Below are positions 1 to 10,916 of a stretch of DNA of 64,000 nt, piece by piece; positions within the stretch are counted from its first letter, which is position 1; the number at the start of each line of letters is the position of its first letter. The notes under the pieces are model-generated. The model was given only the letters and a program-made list of their open reading frames with translations, was not told where the DNA came from and ran no database searches. A program made the position numbers and the translations under genes. Source of the DNA: Deltaproteobacteria bacterium (lineage in GTDB: Bacteria; Desulfobacterota; Desulfobulbia; Desulfobulbales; JAJRZW01); the NCBI GenBank assembly GCA_024275015.1, contig JAJRZW010000022.1:1-64000 (forward strand), read 5' to 3'.

Positions 1-2
1 AA

Positions 3-1004
3 GGGGAAAGCGGTCGTCACAAGATCACCCAGTACACCCGTTATTCTACCGTGGCTCTCAGTATTATCCAGGGACTGTTCATCGCCATCGGCCTGGAGTC
101 GATGAGTGCCCCGGTCGGCGGTGAGATGATCGTTATTGATCTGGGATGGTCGTTCAGGATCATGACCATGATCACCCTGACCAGCGGTACCGCCTTTCTC
201 ATGTGGCTTGGGGAACAGATGACCGAACGCGGCATCGGCAACGGTATCTCGCTTATCATCTTTGCCGGTATCGTTGCCAGGATGCCGGCGGCTATTGGCC
301 AGTCATTCAAAATGATAGGCAGCGGCGGCAATTTTAACCTGGTTCTGATTGTTCTGATCCTGGCGATGATGGCCGGAGTGGTGGCCTTTATTGTCTTTAT
401 GGAGACCGCTTACCGTCGTATTCCGATTCAATACGCCAAGAGGGTGGTGGGGCGGAAGATGTACGGCGGACAGCAATCGCACATGCCGCTCAAGATCAAC
501 ATGGCCAATGTTATTCCGCCGATCTTTGCCTCTTCAATCATGATGTTTCCGGCCACCATCGGCGGTTTTGTCAAGGTCGACTGGGTTCAGCGGGCCGCGA
601 GTTATCTCCAGTGGGGATCGCCGATCTACCTGGTTCTGTATGTGGTGATGATCGTTTTCTTCAGTTTCTTTTATACCGCGGTGACCTTTAATCCCGCTGA
701 CATGGCCGATAACCTGAAGAATAACGGCGGTTTTGTCCCCGGTATCCGTCCGGGCAAGAAGACAGCTGATTTTATCGACAAGGTCATGGTGCGGCTCACG
801 GTTATCGGTGCGGTTTATCTGAGTGCGGTCTGCGTTCTGCCAACGCTCCTGATCAAGGAATTACAGGTGCCGTTTTATTTTGGCGGCACCGCCCTTCTGA
901 TTGTGGTCGGGGTTGCCATTGATACCATATCGCAGATTGAATCCCATACCATCATGCGTAATTACGACGGTTTCCTTAAAGACGGTCGCATGGGGCGGCG
1001 TTGA
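3..1004 (+). CDS. secY: Preprotein translocase subunit SecY (5' truncated by window edge)
   Basis: Frame is open from the window start (..[24 protein letters not shown]..); SecY C-terminal motifs ([23 protein letters not shown], [23 protein letters not shown]); upstream of map/infA. Confidence 0.97.
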   Translation, partial: GESGRHKITQYTRYSTVALSIIQGLFIAIGLESMSAPVGGEMIVIDLGWSFRIMTMITLTSGTAFLMWLGEQMTERGIGNGISLIIFAGIVARMPAAIGQSFKMIGSGGNFNLVLIVLILAMMAGVVAFIVFMETAYRRIPIQYAKRVVGRKMYGGQQSHMPLKINMANVIPPIFASSIMMFPATIGGFVKVDWVQRAASYLQWGSPIYLVLYVVMIVFFSFFYTAVTFNPADMADNLKNNGGFVPGIRPGKKTADFIDKVMVRLTVIGAVYLSAVCVLPTLLIKELQVPFYFGGTALLIVVGVAIDTISQIESHTIMRNYDGFLKDGRMGRR

Positions 1005-1022
1005 TTATCGCCGTAGTTGCTT

Positions 1023-1781
1023 ATGGGTGAGGCGATAGTTCTCAAATCGCGGCGCGAGATTGACCTGATGCGGGACGCCAACCGCATCGTCGCTGAGACC
1101 CTGGTGCTGCTGGAGGATAAAATCGCGGTGGTAATGACCACCGCCGAGCTTGATTCATTGGCGGAGAAGAACGCCGGGGCGAACGGTGCCCGCCCGGCAT
1201 TCAAGGGCTACCGGGGTTTTCCCGGCAGTCTGTGCGTATCGATAAATAAACAGGTGGTCCACGGGATTCCTGACCGCAATGTTCGTCTGCGGGACGGAGA
1301 CCTGGTAAGTATTGATTTCGGGGTCGAGTATAAAGGCTATTTTGGTGACTCGGCTATAACCGTGGCGGTGGGCAACGCCGACGCGGAAAGCCGGAACCTG
1401 TTGGCAATAACCCGTGAATCTCTTGCCCGTGGGATTGCGGCGGCGGTGATCGGTAACCGGGTTAATGATATATCCCGGGCGGTACAGGTCCATGTTGAGG
1501 CGCATGGATTTTCGGTGGTGCGTCAGTTCGTTGGTCATGGTATCGGTGCCAGTCTCCATGAACCGCCGGAGATCCCGAACTATCAGCGGTCGGGGAGGAC
1601 CCCGAAGCTCATGGACGGGATGACCCTGGCGATTGAGCCGATGGTAAATGCCGGTACCCATGAGGTCAGGGTTATGCGCGACGGCTGGACGGTTGAGACC
1701 GCCGACGGCAGACCGTCGGCTCATTTTGAGCATACGGTGGTGGTTACCGACAATGGCCCCGAGATTCTTAGCCGGGTGTGA
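1023..1781 (+). CDS. map: Type I methionine aminopeptidase
   Basis: Motifs SIDFGVEYKGYFGDSA, GHGIGASLHEPPEIPNY, MTLAIEPM; between secY and infA. Confidence 0.96.
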   Translation: MGEAIVLKSRREIDLMRDANRIVAETLVLLEDKIAVVMTTAELDSLAEKNAGANGARPAFKGYRGFPGSLCVSINKQVVHGIPDRNVRLRDGDLVSIDFGVEYKGYFGDSAITVAVGNADAESRNLLAITRESLARGIAAAVIGNRVNDISRAVQVHVEAHGFSVVRQFVGHGIGASLHEPPEIPNYQRSGRTPKLMDGMTLAIEPMVNAGTHEVRVMRDGWTVETADGRPSAHFEHTVVVTDNGPEILSRV

Positions 1782-1896
1782 GCAGGTCTTTTATTCTTTC
1801 GGCAAAAAAGTTTGCTAAAGTGGGAAACTGACTGTATATTCATGAATTTTTGCAGCTTGGCAAAAGGCAAAAGCTGTCATTCTGGAGCGGAATCGT

Positions 1897-2124
1897 ATGG
1901 CAAAAGAAGAGGCAATTCAGGTAGAAGGGACTATCATCGAACCCCTGCCCAATGCCATGTTCCGGGTTGAACTCGAGAACGGTCACAAGGTTCTGGCCCA
2001 TATTTCCGGGAAGATGCGGATGCATTTCATCAAGATCCTTCCCGGCGACCAGGTAACGGTCGAGCTGTCACCATATGATTTAAGCCGCGGCCGGATTACC
2101 TTCAGGTCGAGGAACAGGAAATAA
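1897..2124 (+). CDS. infA: Translation initiation factor IF-1
   Basis: 75 aa, [67 protein letters not shown]. Confidence 0.97.
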   Translation: MAKEEAIQVEGTIIEPLPNAMFRVELENGHKVLAHISGKMRMHFIKILPGDQVTVELSPYDLSRGRITFRSRNRK

Positions 2125-2150
2125 CATTTTAAGGATAGAAGGTCAGAGCT

Positions 2151-2264
2151 ATGAAGGTCAGAGCCTCAGTGAAAAAGATGTGCAGTGATTGCCGGGTGTT
2201 CAAACGCAACGGTGTGGTCCGGGTCACCTGCAAAATCAAGAAACATAAGCAGCGTCAGGGATGA
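2151..2264 (+). CDS. rpmJ: 50S ribosomal protein L36
   Basis: Translated by hand: [37 protein letters not shown], 37 aa; too short for the ORF track; correct locus infA-rpmJ-rpsM. Confidence 0.95.
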   Translation: MKVRASVKKMCSDCRVFKRNGVVRVTCKIKKHKQRQG

Positions 2265-2322
2265 TCCTGTTGTCGTTTATGGTCTGAATTTTAAAATGTT
2301 TTATTGCCGGAGGGCATGAAAG

Positions 2323-2685
2323 TTGGCACGTATATCAGGGGTTGATCTCCCTAAAAACAAACATATTGTGATTGCGCTTACCTATATTCATGGTATCGGC
2401 CGGACTTCGGCCATCAGGATCCTGAATGAGGCCGGCATTCCACTTGACAAGAAGAGCGATGATCTCGAAGAGAGCGAGGTTACCTCCATCCGCAAGGTCA
2501 TTGACGACAAATATGTTGTCGAAGGTGACCGCCGTCGTGAGGTCGCCATGGACATCAAACGTCTGGTCGATCTTGGCTGTTATCGTGGGATCAGGCATCG
2601 GCGCGGTCTCCCCTGCCGGGGCCAGAGAACAAGTACAAATGCCAGGACCAGGAAGGGTCCCCGTCGCGTCGCCGGGCGTAAATAG
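2323..2685 (+). CDS. rpsM: 30S ribosomal protein S13 (TTG start)
   Basis: [30 protein letters not shown]...[28 protein letters not shown]. Confidence 0.97.
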   Translation: MARISGVDLPKNKHIVIALTYIHGIGRTSAIRILNEAGIPLDKKSDDLEESEVTSIRKVIDDKYVVEGDRRREVAMDIKRLVDLGCYRGIRHRRGLPCRGQRTSTNARTRKGPRRVAGRK

Positions 2686-2704
2686 AAAATAACAGGAGCA
2701 GTTA

Positions 2705-3097
2705 ATGGCTACCCAGAGACCTAAACGTGGCAAGAAAAAGGAACGTAAAAACGTTCCCGAGGGCGTGGTCAGTATAAAGTCAACATTTAACAACACCATT
2801 GTTACCTTTGCCGACAAGCAGGGCAACGTGATCTCCTGGTGCAGCTCCGGTTGCCTCGGGTTCAAGGGGTCGCGCAAGAGTACACCGTTTGCGGCCCAGA
2901 ATGCGGTTGAGACCGCGGCCGCCAAGGCCAGGGAACACGGGATGCGTAAGGTTGAGGTCCGGGCCAAGGGGCCGGGGCCGGGTCGTGATGCCGCCATCCG
3001 TGCTCTCGATGCCGCTGGTATTGATGTGACCTATATAACCGATGTAACTCCGGTTCCCCATAACGGTTGTAAACCCCCCAAACGCCGTCGGGTGTGA
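2705..3097 (+). CDS. rpsK: 30S ribosomal protein S11
   Basis: [37 protein letters not shown]...[15 protein letters not shown]. Confidence 0.97.
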   Translation: MATQRPKRGKKKERKNVPEGVVSIKSTFNNTIVTFADKQGNVISWCSSGCLGFKGSRKSTPFAAQNAVETAAAKAREHGMRKVEVRAKGPGPGRDAAIRALDAAGIDVTYITDVTPVPHNGCKPPKRRRV

Positions 3098-3122
3098 TTG
3101 ATTCCCTATAAGGAGGAAGAAC

Positions 3123-3752
3123 TTGGGCAGAAATACGGAAGCGTCCTGCCGCCAGTGCAGGCGTGAGAGATTAAAACTGTTTCTGAAGGGCGATCGTTGC
3201 TTTTCCGATAAATGCGCCTTTGAAAGAAGATCGTTCCCGCCGGGCCAGCACGGCCAGGCTCGGAGCCGTAAGCCTTCGGATTACTTCATTCAGTTGCGTG
3301 AGAAGCAGAAGGTCAAGAGGATGTACGGGATGTATGAGGGCCAGTTCCTCAACACTTTTCATACCGCTGACCGTCAGAAAGGGGTCACCGGTGAAAATCT
3401 TCTCCGCCTTCTTGAACGTCGCCTTGACAACGTGGTCTACCGGGCCGGTTTCGCCAGTTCGAGAAATCAGGCCCGGCAGCTGGTGCGTCATAACCATGTG
3501 ACCGTTAACGGCCGTAAGGTTAATATCCCCTCGTTCAAGGTCTCGGTTAACGATGAGGTGGTTATCAAGGAGAAGAGCTGTAGTCTTACTCTGATAAACG
3601 AAAGCCTCGAGGCTGTGGCCCGGCGTGGTGTTCCTGCATGGATGGAACTTGACGCCCCGGGGTATAAGGCGACTATCAAGAGCATGCCGGAGCGCGACCA
3701 GATAACGGTTCCGATCCAGGAGCAGCTTATCGTCGAGCTTTATTCTAAGTAA
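3123..3752 (+). CDS. rpsD: 30S ribosomal protein S4 (TTG start)
   Basis: [42 protein letters not shown]. Confidence 0.97.
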   Translation: MGRNTEASCRQCRRERLKLFLKGDRCFSDKCAFERRSFPPGQHGQARSRKPSDYFIQLREKQKVKRMYGMYEGQFLNTFHTADRQKGVTGENLLRLLERRLDNVVYRAGFASSRNQARQLVRHNHVTVNGRKVNIPSFKVSVNDEVVIKEKSCSLTLINESLEAVARRGVPAWMELDAPGYKATIKSMPERDQITVPIQEQLIVELYSK

Positions 3753-3921
3753 CAGGGAATATCAACCGGATGAACAGGGGCGGATCAGCGTCCCCTGCCG
3801 GACAGAAAGCCTCTGCAAACGGGAGTTTCCCGCTGCGGGGGCTGATGTTTTTCATCGACGCCGGCCAAGACGTGGTAGATCAGAATCTTTACGACTACAT
3901 CAAAATTTCAGGACTGGAATA

Positions 3922-4968
3922 ATGGCTAACGAGCAGACGGAACAAGAAAATACTCCTTTTTACCGGAACTGGCATGAGCTGATTAAACCGGAGGCCATCG
4001 AGGTTGACCACAAGACCTTGACCGACTTCTATGGCAAGTTCGTCTGTCAGCCGTTGGAGCGGGGTTTTGCCACCACCATTGGTAACTCCATGCGCCGCAT
4101 CCTTCTTTCTTCGATTCAGGGAGCGGCCATTACCAGCGTCAAGATCGAGAACGCGACCCATGAGTTTTCAACCATCAGTGGCATAGTTGAAGACGTAACC
4201 GAAATCGTCCTCAATCTTAAATGTGTTCGCCTTAAGCTGAACAGTGGCGACCGGCAGACGGTAAGGATAGAGAAGAACAAGGTCGGCGACGTCACCGCCG
4301 CCGACATCAACGGTGCGCCCTATGTCGAGGTGATGAATCCGGATCAGCATATCTGCACCATCACCGGCAAGGGTTCCTTTGTCGCCGAGCTTGAGGTTCA
4401 GTGGGGAAAGGGATATTCTCCGGCCGATAACCACAAGTCGGAAGAGCAGCCGGTGGGTACCATCGCCATTGACGCCATCTTCACCCCGATCACCAAAGTC
4501 AAGGTGGTGGTGAGTCAGGCCCGGGTCGGCCAGCAGACCGATTACGACAAGCTGAGCATTGAGATTCATACTGACGGCAGTGTCAAACCCCAGGACGCCC
4601 TGGCCTATTCCGCCAAGATCCTGAAGGAACAGATGAACATCTTCATCAATTTTGATGAGAACGAGGTCAAACCGGAACCGAAAGACAATAAGGATGCCCG
4701 CAACGAGCCGGGCAACCCTTATCTTGATCGGCCGGTGGAAGACCTGGAGCTCTCGGTGCGCTCTGCCAATTGTCTCAGGAACGCCAACATTCTTTTTATC
4801 GGCGAATTGGTACTCAAGACCGAGGCGGAGATGCTCAAGACCAAAAATTTCGGGCGTAAGTCATTAAACGAGATCAAGCAACTCCTCGCGGAAATGGATC
4901 TGTCGCTGGGCATGAGCCTGGACGGATGGGAGCCCCCGGTTGTGGTCGAGGCCACTGAAGAAGGTTAA
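3922..4968 (+). CDS. rpoA: DNA-directed RNA polymerase subunit alpha
   Basis: [24 protein letters not shown]-terminal domain [30 protein letters not shown]. Confidence 0.97.
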   Translation: MANEQTEQENTPFYRNWHELIKPEAIEVDHKTLTDFYGKFVCQPLERGFATTIGNSMRRILLSSIQGAAITSVKIENATHEFSTISGIVEDVTEIVLNLKCVRLKLNSGDRQTVRIEKNKVGDVTAADINGAPYVEVMNPDQHICTITGKGSFVAELEVQWGKGYSPADNHKSEEQPVGTIAIDAIFTPITKVKVVVSQARVGQQTDYDKLSIEIHTDGSVKPQDALAYSAKILKEQMNIFINFDENEVKPEPKDNKDARNEPGNPYLDRPVEDLELSVRSANCLRNANILFIGELVLKTEAEMLKTKNFGRKSLNEIKQLLAEMDLSLGMSLDGWEPPVVVEATEEG

Positions 4969-5022
4969 GTTCTTACCGGCCTGTGGCCGGTGCGGCGAAG
5001 ATTAAGAATCACAGGTGATGAT

Positions 5023-5415
5023 ATGAGACATAGAAAGGCAGGCAACAGACTGGGGCGGACCTCTTCACACCGGAAGGCAATGATGCGGAATATGGTGACC
5101 TCATTGCTTGAACATGAGAGGATTGTAACCACCACCCCCAAGGCCAAGGAATTACGCAAGCTGGCCGATAAGATGATCAGTCTCGGTAAGCGCGGTGACC
5201 TCCATGCCCGCCGTCAGGCTCTGTCGGTGATCCGGGACCGAGGTGTGGTTGCCAAGCTCTTTGATGTCCTCGGGGAGCAGTACCGTGATCGTAACGGCGG
5301 TTACACCCGGATTATTCAGACCGGACAGCGCCTGGGCGACGCCGCTTCCATGGCGGTTCTCGAGCTGGTCGATTACGGTAAGAATACGGCCGCGGTTCAT
5401 GAGGAAGAGAATTAA
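5023..5415 (+). CDS. rplQ: 50S ribosomal protein L17
   Basis: [37 protein letters not shown]; start moved inside ORF 4990..5415. Confidence 0.96.
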   Translation: MRHRKAGNRLGRTSSHRKAMMRNMVTSLLEHERIVTTTPKAKELRKLADKMISLGKRGDLHARRQALSVIRDRGVVAKLFDVLGEQYRDRNGGYTRIIQTGQRLGDAASMAVLELVDYGKNTAAVHEEEN

Positions 5416-5472
5416 GGTCGGCTGACGGCAGAATACAATGGTTTCGGGTTTTTCCGGGACATGGTTCATGAC

Positions 5473-5507
5473 AGAAGGGCAGGCGCCGATGCGGTGACTG
5501 CCCTTCT
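5473..5507 (+). terminator. Rho-independent terminator candidate after rplQ
   Basis: Perfect 10-bp stem AGAAGGGCAG...CTGCCCTTCT followed by a T-rich run. Confidence 0.75.
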
Positions 5508-5569
5508 TGTCGTTTTTCGGCCATGGCTATGAAAGTGCTACCATCGAAGGCGGCGGTGGGGTATCTTTT

Positions 5570-5611
5570 GAAGGCTGAAGGCTGAAGGCTGAAGGCTGAA
5601 GGCTGAAGGCT
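5570..5611. repeat. Tandem repeat, six perfect copies of the heptamer GAAGGCT
   Basis: Read directly: (GAAGGCT)x6 upstream of thiF. Confidence 0.97.
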
Positions 5612-5661
5612 CAGCGGTTCTTGCGATAATCGCCACGGCACTGTTTTTTCAGGATGCGGCC

Positions 5662-6477
5662 ATGATCAGGATAAACGAAATTCCCTTTGAATATGTGGCC
5701 GGTAAAAGTGTTGCCGACCTGGCTCAGGAGCATAAACCCGGGGCCGATGTCTTTATTGTCAACGGATATCCGGTGAACGCCGACGTTCGGGTGGAAGACG
5801 GGGACCACTGCTGGCTTATCCGTAAGGGGGAAGTGCCGGAAGCGGCGGAAATGGAGCGCCTGCTCTACGCCCGTCATACTCCCGGGGTTCATGGTCGGGT
5901 CAAGGCGGCAACGGTTGGGATCATGGGCCTTGGCGGCCTTGGTTCCATGGTTGCCACCGCTCTGGCCCGGGTCGGGGTCGGTGGTCTTGTCCTTGCTGAT
6001 TACGATGTCGTGGAGCCGAGCAACCTCAATCGGCAGCAGTATTTCGTCAATCAGGTTGGAACGGCCAAGACCACGGCGATGGCCGAGAATCTGGCCCGGA
6101 TTAATCCATATATGCAGGTGACAACCAGCAGGGAATACCTGGACGCCGATAATATTCCGCAGATTTTCAAGGGGGTCGATGTCCTGGTCGAGTGTTTTGA
6201 TTCCGCCGCTGCCAAGGCCATGGCCCTGCGGGTTGTGTTGGCGGTAATGAAGGATACCCCCTTTGTCTGCGCCTCCGGTCTGGCTGGATTTTACGATAAT
6301 AATCAGATTAAAACCTTAATCCTGCGGCCGGGGGTGTATATGGTCGGCGACCAGGAACACGCCGCCCGCCCCGGTGACGGTCTCATGGCCCCCAGGGTCG
6401 GGATCGCCGCCCATCACCAGGCCAATCAGGTCCTGCGCCTTCTTCTTGCGGCTGAACCGGCGCGGGAGCGGCTTTAG
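5662..6477 (+). CDS. thiF: ThiF-family adenylyltransferase with N-terminal ThiS-like domain
   Basis: GIMGLGGLGSMVATALARVGVGGLVLADYDVVEPSNLNRQQY; N-terminal ~60 aa has ThiS-like pattern (VFIVNGYPV...EDGDHCWLI); adjacent thiS/thiG/thiH. Confidence 0.88.
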   Translation: MIRINEIPFEYVAGKSVADLAQEHKPGADVFIVNGYPVNADVRVEDGDHCWLIRKGEVPEAAEMERLLYARHTPGVHGRVKAATVGIMGLGGLGSMVATALARVGVGGLVLADYDVVEPSNLNRQQYFVNQVGTAKTTAMAENLARINPYMQVTTSREYLDADNIPQIFKGVDVLVECFDSAAAKAMALRVVLAVMKDTPFVCASGLAGFYDNNQIKTLILRPGVYMVGDQEHAARPGDGLMAPRVGIAAHHQANQVLRLLLAAEPARERL

Positions 6478-6544
6478 CCGCAAATTTTTAATTGCGAGAG
6501 AGGCGTTTTATCGGGTAACAGGCCGTTTTCAGCCGTTTATGTTT

Positions 6545-6726
6545 GATGGTCTCGTAACAAGTCTCCGCAGAGGCGTCTTCGGCAATTTTCGGAAAAAGTG
6601 CCGGGCGGCGGGGTGGGCTAAGAAATCCCGCATGCTTGAGGGCATAGCCCGAGTTCGGGATTTCAGCAACCCGGCGCCCGGAAATAGCCGTTTTTAGCCG
6701 GAGCGGGGAGTTGTTACGAGTCCATC
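6545..6726. mobile_element. Family B palindromic MITE-like element, copy B1 (182 bp)
   Basis: Imperfect 24-bp inverted ends GATGGTCTCGTAACAAGTCTCCGC / GCGGGGAGTTGTTACGAGTCCATC; same element at 9154, 40119 and 57535. Confidence 0.85.
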
Positions 6727-6841
6727 ATGTTTTTAAACCCGTTAAAATGCAGTGGTACATGGAATGATTCCGGCTTGAACCCGGATGACCATTGCTAACC
6801 ATCCGGGTTTATCAAGGCCTGGGAACAAAAATCAGGAAAAA

Positions 6842-7042
6842 ATGGAAATAATCTGCAACGGTGAAAAAAAAGAGGCGACCGTGGGGATGAGTGTCGAGGA
6901 GTTTATCATCTCTCTCAAGCTTGATCCGGAAACGGTGGTGGTGGAGTTCAACGAGGCCCTTGTCGGTCGCGATGAATATCCGGGGAAAATGCTTGAACCC
7001 GGATGCCGCCTTGAGATTATCCGTTTTGTCGGAGGGGGCTGA
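6842..7042 (+). CDS. thiS: Sulfur carrier protein ThiS
   Basis: 66 aa ending in [28 protein letters not shown]...IIRFVGGG; overlaps thiG start. Confidence 0.92.
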   Translation: MEIICNGEKKEATVGMSVEEFIISLKLDPETVVVEFNEALVGRDEYPGKMLEPGCRLEIIRFVGGG

Positions 7043-7812
7043 TGCTTACCATTGCCGGGCGGGATTTTCACTCAAGGCTCCTCACCGGAACCGGCAAGTT
7101 TTCCTCGTCGGCGGTCATGATAGAGGCCCTTGAAGAATCAGGGTCGGAGATCGTCACCGTTGCCCTGCGTCGGGTTGATCTTGTTGATCCGGGTGACGAC
7201 ATCATGGCCGCCCTTGACCGGGAGCGTTACCTGTTTCTTCCCAATACCTCCGGAGCCCGGAACAGCGACGAGGCGGTGCGTCTGGCGCGACTTTCCCGGG
7301 CCGCCGGCGGTGGTGACTGGCTTAAACTTGAGGTCACCCCCGACCCCCGTACCCTGTTGCCTGATCCGGTGGAGACCCTGATGGCCACCGAGGTCCTTGC
7401 GGCTGATGGTTTTCATGTCCTCCCTTATATCAACGCCGACCCGGTTCTCGCCCTTCGTCTTCAGGATGTAGGGGCAGCGGCGGTGATGCCACTTGGCGCT
7501 CCAATCGGCACTAATCTCGGCCTGGTCAACCGTTATCAGATTGAGATTATCATCGATCAGGCCCGGGTGCCGGTGGTGGTTGACGCCGGCCTGGGGGCAC
7601 CGTCGCACGCGGCCGCGGCGATGGAGATGGGGGCTGACGCGGTCCTGGTCAATACCGCCATTGCCATGGCTCCTGACCCGGTTGTCATGGCCCGGTCCTT
7701 TTCCCTGGCGGTAAAGGCCGGCCGTGACGCATTTGTTTCCGGTCTGCCTGAAACCGGCAGTCCCCGGGCTTCGTCGCCCGATGCAGGCTTGGGCTTTTTG
7801 GATAAATCCTGA
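7042..7812 (+). CDS. thiG: Thiazole synthase
   Basis: [70 protein letters not shown]. Confidence 0.96.
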   Translation: MLTIAGRDFHSRLLTGTGKFSSSAVMIEALEESGSEIVTVALRRVDLVDPGDDIMAALDRERYLFLPNTSGARNSDEAVRLARLSRAAGGGDWLKLEVTPDPRTLLPDPVETLMATEVLAADGFHVLPYINADPVLALRLQDVGAAAVMPLGAPIGTNLGLVNRYQIEIIIDQARVPVVVDAGLGAPSHAAAAMEMGADAVLVNTAIAMAPDPVVMARSFSLAVKAGRDAFVSGLPETGSPRASSPDAGLGFLDKS

Positions 7813-7945
7813 ATCCGTCACCGGACGCCCCGCAGTCGTCACGTATTCAGGTAAATGGCAGAGTGGCTGAGGGATTGGGGCGGGGCTGTACTCTGATCTT
7901 ATCCTGGCCTTGAACCGTTGAACCCTTATCCCCCGGTTCCATTCC

Positions 7946-9070
7946 ATGTTATCTGAGACCGCAGAATATTTTATTCCCCCTCCAGGGGAGGAGATTGCCG
8001 CCATGCTGGCGGCGGCCACCGTGGCCGATGTTCATCGGGCTCTGGCTGCGCGTCGTCCGGCCCTTACCGATCTCGCCGCCCTTTTGTCCCCGGCGGCCGA
8101 CGGAATGCTGGCGGAGATGGCTGCCCGCTCCGCCGCCATTACCCGGCAGCGTTTCGGTCGGGTAATCCAGATTTACGCCCCACTGTATCTGTCGAATTAC
8201 TGTGTTAATAAATGTGTCTATTGTGGTTTTTCCGCCGACAATTCGGTTAAACGCCGGATCCTGACCTTTGCCGAGGCCGAGGTCGAGGCCGATATCCTCG
8301 TTCGCCGGGGTATCCAGCACCTCCTTCTGGTCAGCGGCGAGGCCCCGGCCAGGCTTGGAGTTGATTATCTCGTCGATCTCGTCGTTCGGTTGCGGAACCG
8401 TTTCGCCTCTGTGACCATTGAGGTTCAGCCTCTGGGAGAGGATGAGTATCGTAGATTGTTTGCCGCCGGGATCACCGGGGTCGCGGTCTATCAGGAAACC
8501 TATGATCGTGATCTTTATCCCCGTCTGCACCCGTCCGGGCCTAAGGCTGACATGGGTAACCGCCTCCTTGCTCCGGCCCGGGCCGCAGCTGCGGGGATGC
8601 GCGAGGTGGGGATCGGCGCTCTTTTCGGCCTTTCCGACTGGCGGATCGAGGCGATGATGATAGGGGCGCATCTGCTTTTTCTGCGGCATCAATACTGGCG
8701 CACCGGCTTTACGGTTTCTTTTCCGCGTCTGCGGCCGGCGGCAGGCGCCTTTGCTCCTCTGGTCGAGGTCAGCGAGACAGACCTGGCCCGGTTGTTGTTT
8801 GCCTTCCGGATTTTTGACCATGACCTCGGTCTGGTGCTTTCCACCCGTGAGGACGCGGCGTTTCGTGACGGAATCATGGGGCTTGCACCAACGCGTTATT
8901 CCGCTGGTTCCTGCACCGCCCCCGGGGGCTACAGTCATGAGCATGAGGCGGAGGAACAATTCGCCATTGGCGATGAACGGAGCGTGGCCGAGGTGTGCGA
9001 GGTGATTCGGTCCCATGGCTTTGATCCGGTAAAAAAAGACTGGGATCGGTGCTTTCAGGCCGTGGGCTGA
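7946..9070 (+). CDS. thiH: 2-iminoacetate synthase (radical SAM)
   Basis: Radical SAM motif CVNKCVYCGFS; VYQETYDRDLYPRLHPSGPKADMGNRL; follows thiG. Confidence 0.95.
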   Translation: MLSETAEYFIPPPGEEIAAMLAAATVADVHRALAARRPALTDLAALLSPAADGMLAEMAARSAAITRQRFGRVIQIYAPLYLSNYCVNKCVYCGFSADNSVKRRILTFAEAEVEADILVRRGIQHLLLVSGEAPARLGVDYLVDLVVRLRNRFASVTIEVQPLGEDEYRRLFAAGITGVAVYQETYDRDLYPRLHPSGPKADMGNRLLAPARAAAAGMREVGIGALFGLSDWRIEAMMIGAHLLFLRHQYWRTGFTVSFPRLRPAAGAFAPLVEVSETDLARLLFAFRIFDHDLGLVLSTREDAAFRDGIMGLAPTRYSAGSCTAPGGYSHEHEAEEQFAIGDERSVAEVCEVIRSHGFDPVKKDWDRCFQAVG

Positions 9071-9153
9071 AATGGGAGTTAAAAGTCAGAAGGAAGCGGC
9101 GCGGAAGGATCTGAGTTTAGCCGCCATGGTGCTTTTTATTTTTATCGTTCCTT

Positions 9154-9335
9154 GATGCAGTCGTAACAAGTATCCGCTCCGGATGAAAACGGCGATTTTC
9201 GGGCGGCGGGCTGCTGAAATCCCGAATTCGGGCTATGCCCTAAAACATGCGGGATTTCTTAACCCATCCCGCCGCCCGGCATTTTTTCCGGAAATCGTCG
9301 AAGACGCCTCCGCGGGGATCTGTTACGAGACCATC
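9154..9335. mobile_element. Family B element, copy B2 (182 bp, opposite orientation to B1)
   Basis: GATGCAGTCGTAACAAGTATCCGCTCC...GGGGATCTGTTACGAGACCATC; shared core CCCGAATTCGGGCTATGCCCT..AACATGCGGGATTT. Confidence 0.85.
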
Positions 9336-9402
9336 TTCATTGTCTTTGAACAAAAAATTAATTATTCAAGACACCCATTAAATATTTTCGGAGGATAAAT
9401 AA

Positions 9403-10692
9403 ATGGCTGACATGAAGAAGATGTATTCGACGATTCTCGGGGACCATTTTCCCCTGGATATGAAGATCAGTTTCGGCGACCAGACCCTGGTGTACCGTAA
9501 GCGTACCTGGAAGCTGTCCCAGGAAGACGGCAGTGTTGATGAACGCGGGATCCGCTACGGCGAAAACCCCGACCAGGAGGCGGCCCTTTATGAACTGGTC
9601 AACGGCAATCTGGTTCTGGGCGACTGCGAGTTCATCGCCCCTGGCAACGGTCTGGTCAGCGCCATATCCGAGGCCGACATGCTCCAGGTGGGCAAGCACC
9701 CGGGCAAGATCAACCTCACTGATGTCGATAACGGCCTCAATATCATTAAATACCTGGCCGCGAAACCGGCGGCGGTGATCCTCAAACATAATAACCCCTG
9801 CGGCGCCGCCTGGGCCGACAGCCTGGCCGAGGCCTGTAACCGCGCCAACCGCTGTGACCGCATTGCCGCCTTCGGTGGCGCCTTGATCATGAACCGTTCC
9901 TGCGACAAGGCCACCGCGGTACAGGTGAGCGACAATTACCTTGAGGTGGTCTGCGCCCCTGATTTTGAACCCGGGGTCCTTGATATCCTGGCGAGTCGCA
10001 AGAACCTGCGGGTGATCCGTATCAGCCGCATTGATAAATTGCAGGAGTTTGAGAAGTTTCGTTTCGTCGATTTCAAGGGCCTGATAGACGGCGGAATTAT
10101 TGTCCAGCAGTCGGCGGTTAATTCCATCCGCAGCGTCAATGACCTGAAACCGGCGGTAACCACATATAAAGGGCGGGATTATAAATGCGAGCGCGAGCCC
10201 GACGCCCGGGAGATCGACGACATGATCTTCGGATGGGCGGTGGAACACGGGGTCACATCAAATTCGGTGTTATACGTCAAGGATGGCTGCACCACCGGGG
10301 TCGGCACCGGCGAACAGGACCGGGTGGGGGTGGCCGAGATTGCGGTCCACAAGGCCTATGTCAAGTACGCCGATATCCTCTGCTTTGACAAGTTCGGTAT
10401 CCCCTACGCCGACATGGCCCTGGAAGTTGCAAACGGCAAACGCGACCGGGCCGACCAGGATGCCATTGACGCCCAGACGAAAGAAGACCGCGCCGGTCTC
10501 CCCGGTTCGGTGATGATCTCCGACGCCTTTTTCCCCTTCCGCGACGGCGCCGACGTCGGCATCCGTGAGGGGATCACCGCCATCCTCCAGGCAGGTGGTT
10601 CCATGCGCGATTTTGAGACCATCGAGGCCTGCAACGAGGCCGATCCCCAGGTGGCGATGAAGTTCACCGGCCAGCGTTCGTTCAAGCACTGA
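9403..10692 (+). CDS. AICAR formyltransferase-type protein (PurH C-terminal activity) without the IMP cyclohydrolase domain
   Basis: RYGENPDQEAALYEL, VILKHNNPCGAAWADSLAEACNRANRCDRIAAFGG, SDAFFPFRDGADVGIREGITAILQAGGSMRD; no MGS-like N-terminal domain. Confidence 0.88.
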   Translation: MADMKKMYSTILGDHFPLDMKISFGDQTLVYRKRTWKLSQEDGSVDERGIRYGENPDQEAALYELVNGNLVLGDCEFIAPGNGLVSAISEADMLQVGKHPGKINLTDVDNGLNIIKYLAAKPAAVILKHNNPCGAAWADSLAEACNRANRCDRIAAFGGALIMNRSCDKATAVQVSDNYLEVVCAPDFEPGVLDILASRKNLRVIRISRIDKLQEFEKFRFVDFKGLIDGGIIVQQSAVNSIRSVNDLKPAVTTYKGRDYKCEREPDAREIDDMIFGWAVEHGVTSNSVLYVKDGCTTGVGTGEQDRVGVAEIAVHKAYVKYADILCFDKFGIPYADMALEVANGKRDRADQDAIDAQTKEDRAGLPGSVMISDAFFPFRDGADVGIREGITAILQAGGSMRDFETIEACNEADPQVAMKFTGQRSFKH

Positions 10693-10712
10693 ACCGGCTG
10701 CGGCCCGGCATT

Positions 10713-10759
10713 AAAAATCCCGATCCGGCAGAGTGATGCGCCGGGGCGGGATTTTTTTT
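10713..10759 (+). terminator. Rho-independent terminator candidate
   Basis: AAAAATCCCGatCCGGC...GCCGGggCGGGATTTTTTTT after the AICAR transformylase stop. Confidence 0.75.
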
Positions 10760-10796
10760 ATGGATCCGGGCGCTGTCGGTCCGGTCGGGAGTCAAA

Positions 10797-10916
10797 TCCG
10801 GTTGGCCAAAATAAATTTCGGCCAACCTTTTTATTTCACCTTCACCGGTTTTTCAATCCGGCAAAATCGGCGGCGCGGACATCAGCCGCGACCAGGCCGT
10901 TTTTTCAACGGACTGG
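10797..10916. repeat. Family A structured intergenic element, copy A1 (left end missing)
   Basis: CCGGTTGGCCAAAATAAATTTCGGCCAACC...GGCAAAATCGGCGGCGCGGACATCAGCCGCGACCAGGCCGTTTTTTCAACGGACTG. Confidence 0.85.

Noticed and set aside
5312-5641. 109-aa minus-strand ORF with LQPSAFSLQPSAF repeat
   Set aside because: The repeat is only the translation of the GAAGGCT tandem tract; overlaps rplQ antisense.
6374-6697. 107-aa ORF running out of thiF into repeat B1
   Set aside because: Composed of thiF out-of-frame sequence and a palindromic element; not a gene.
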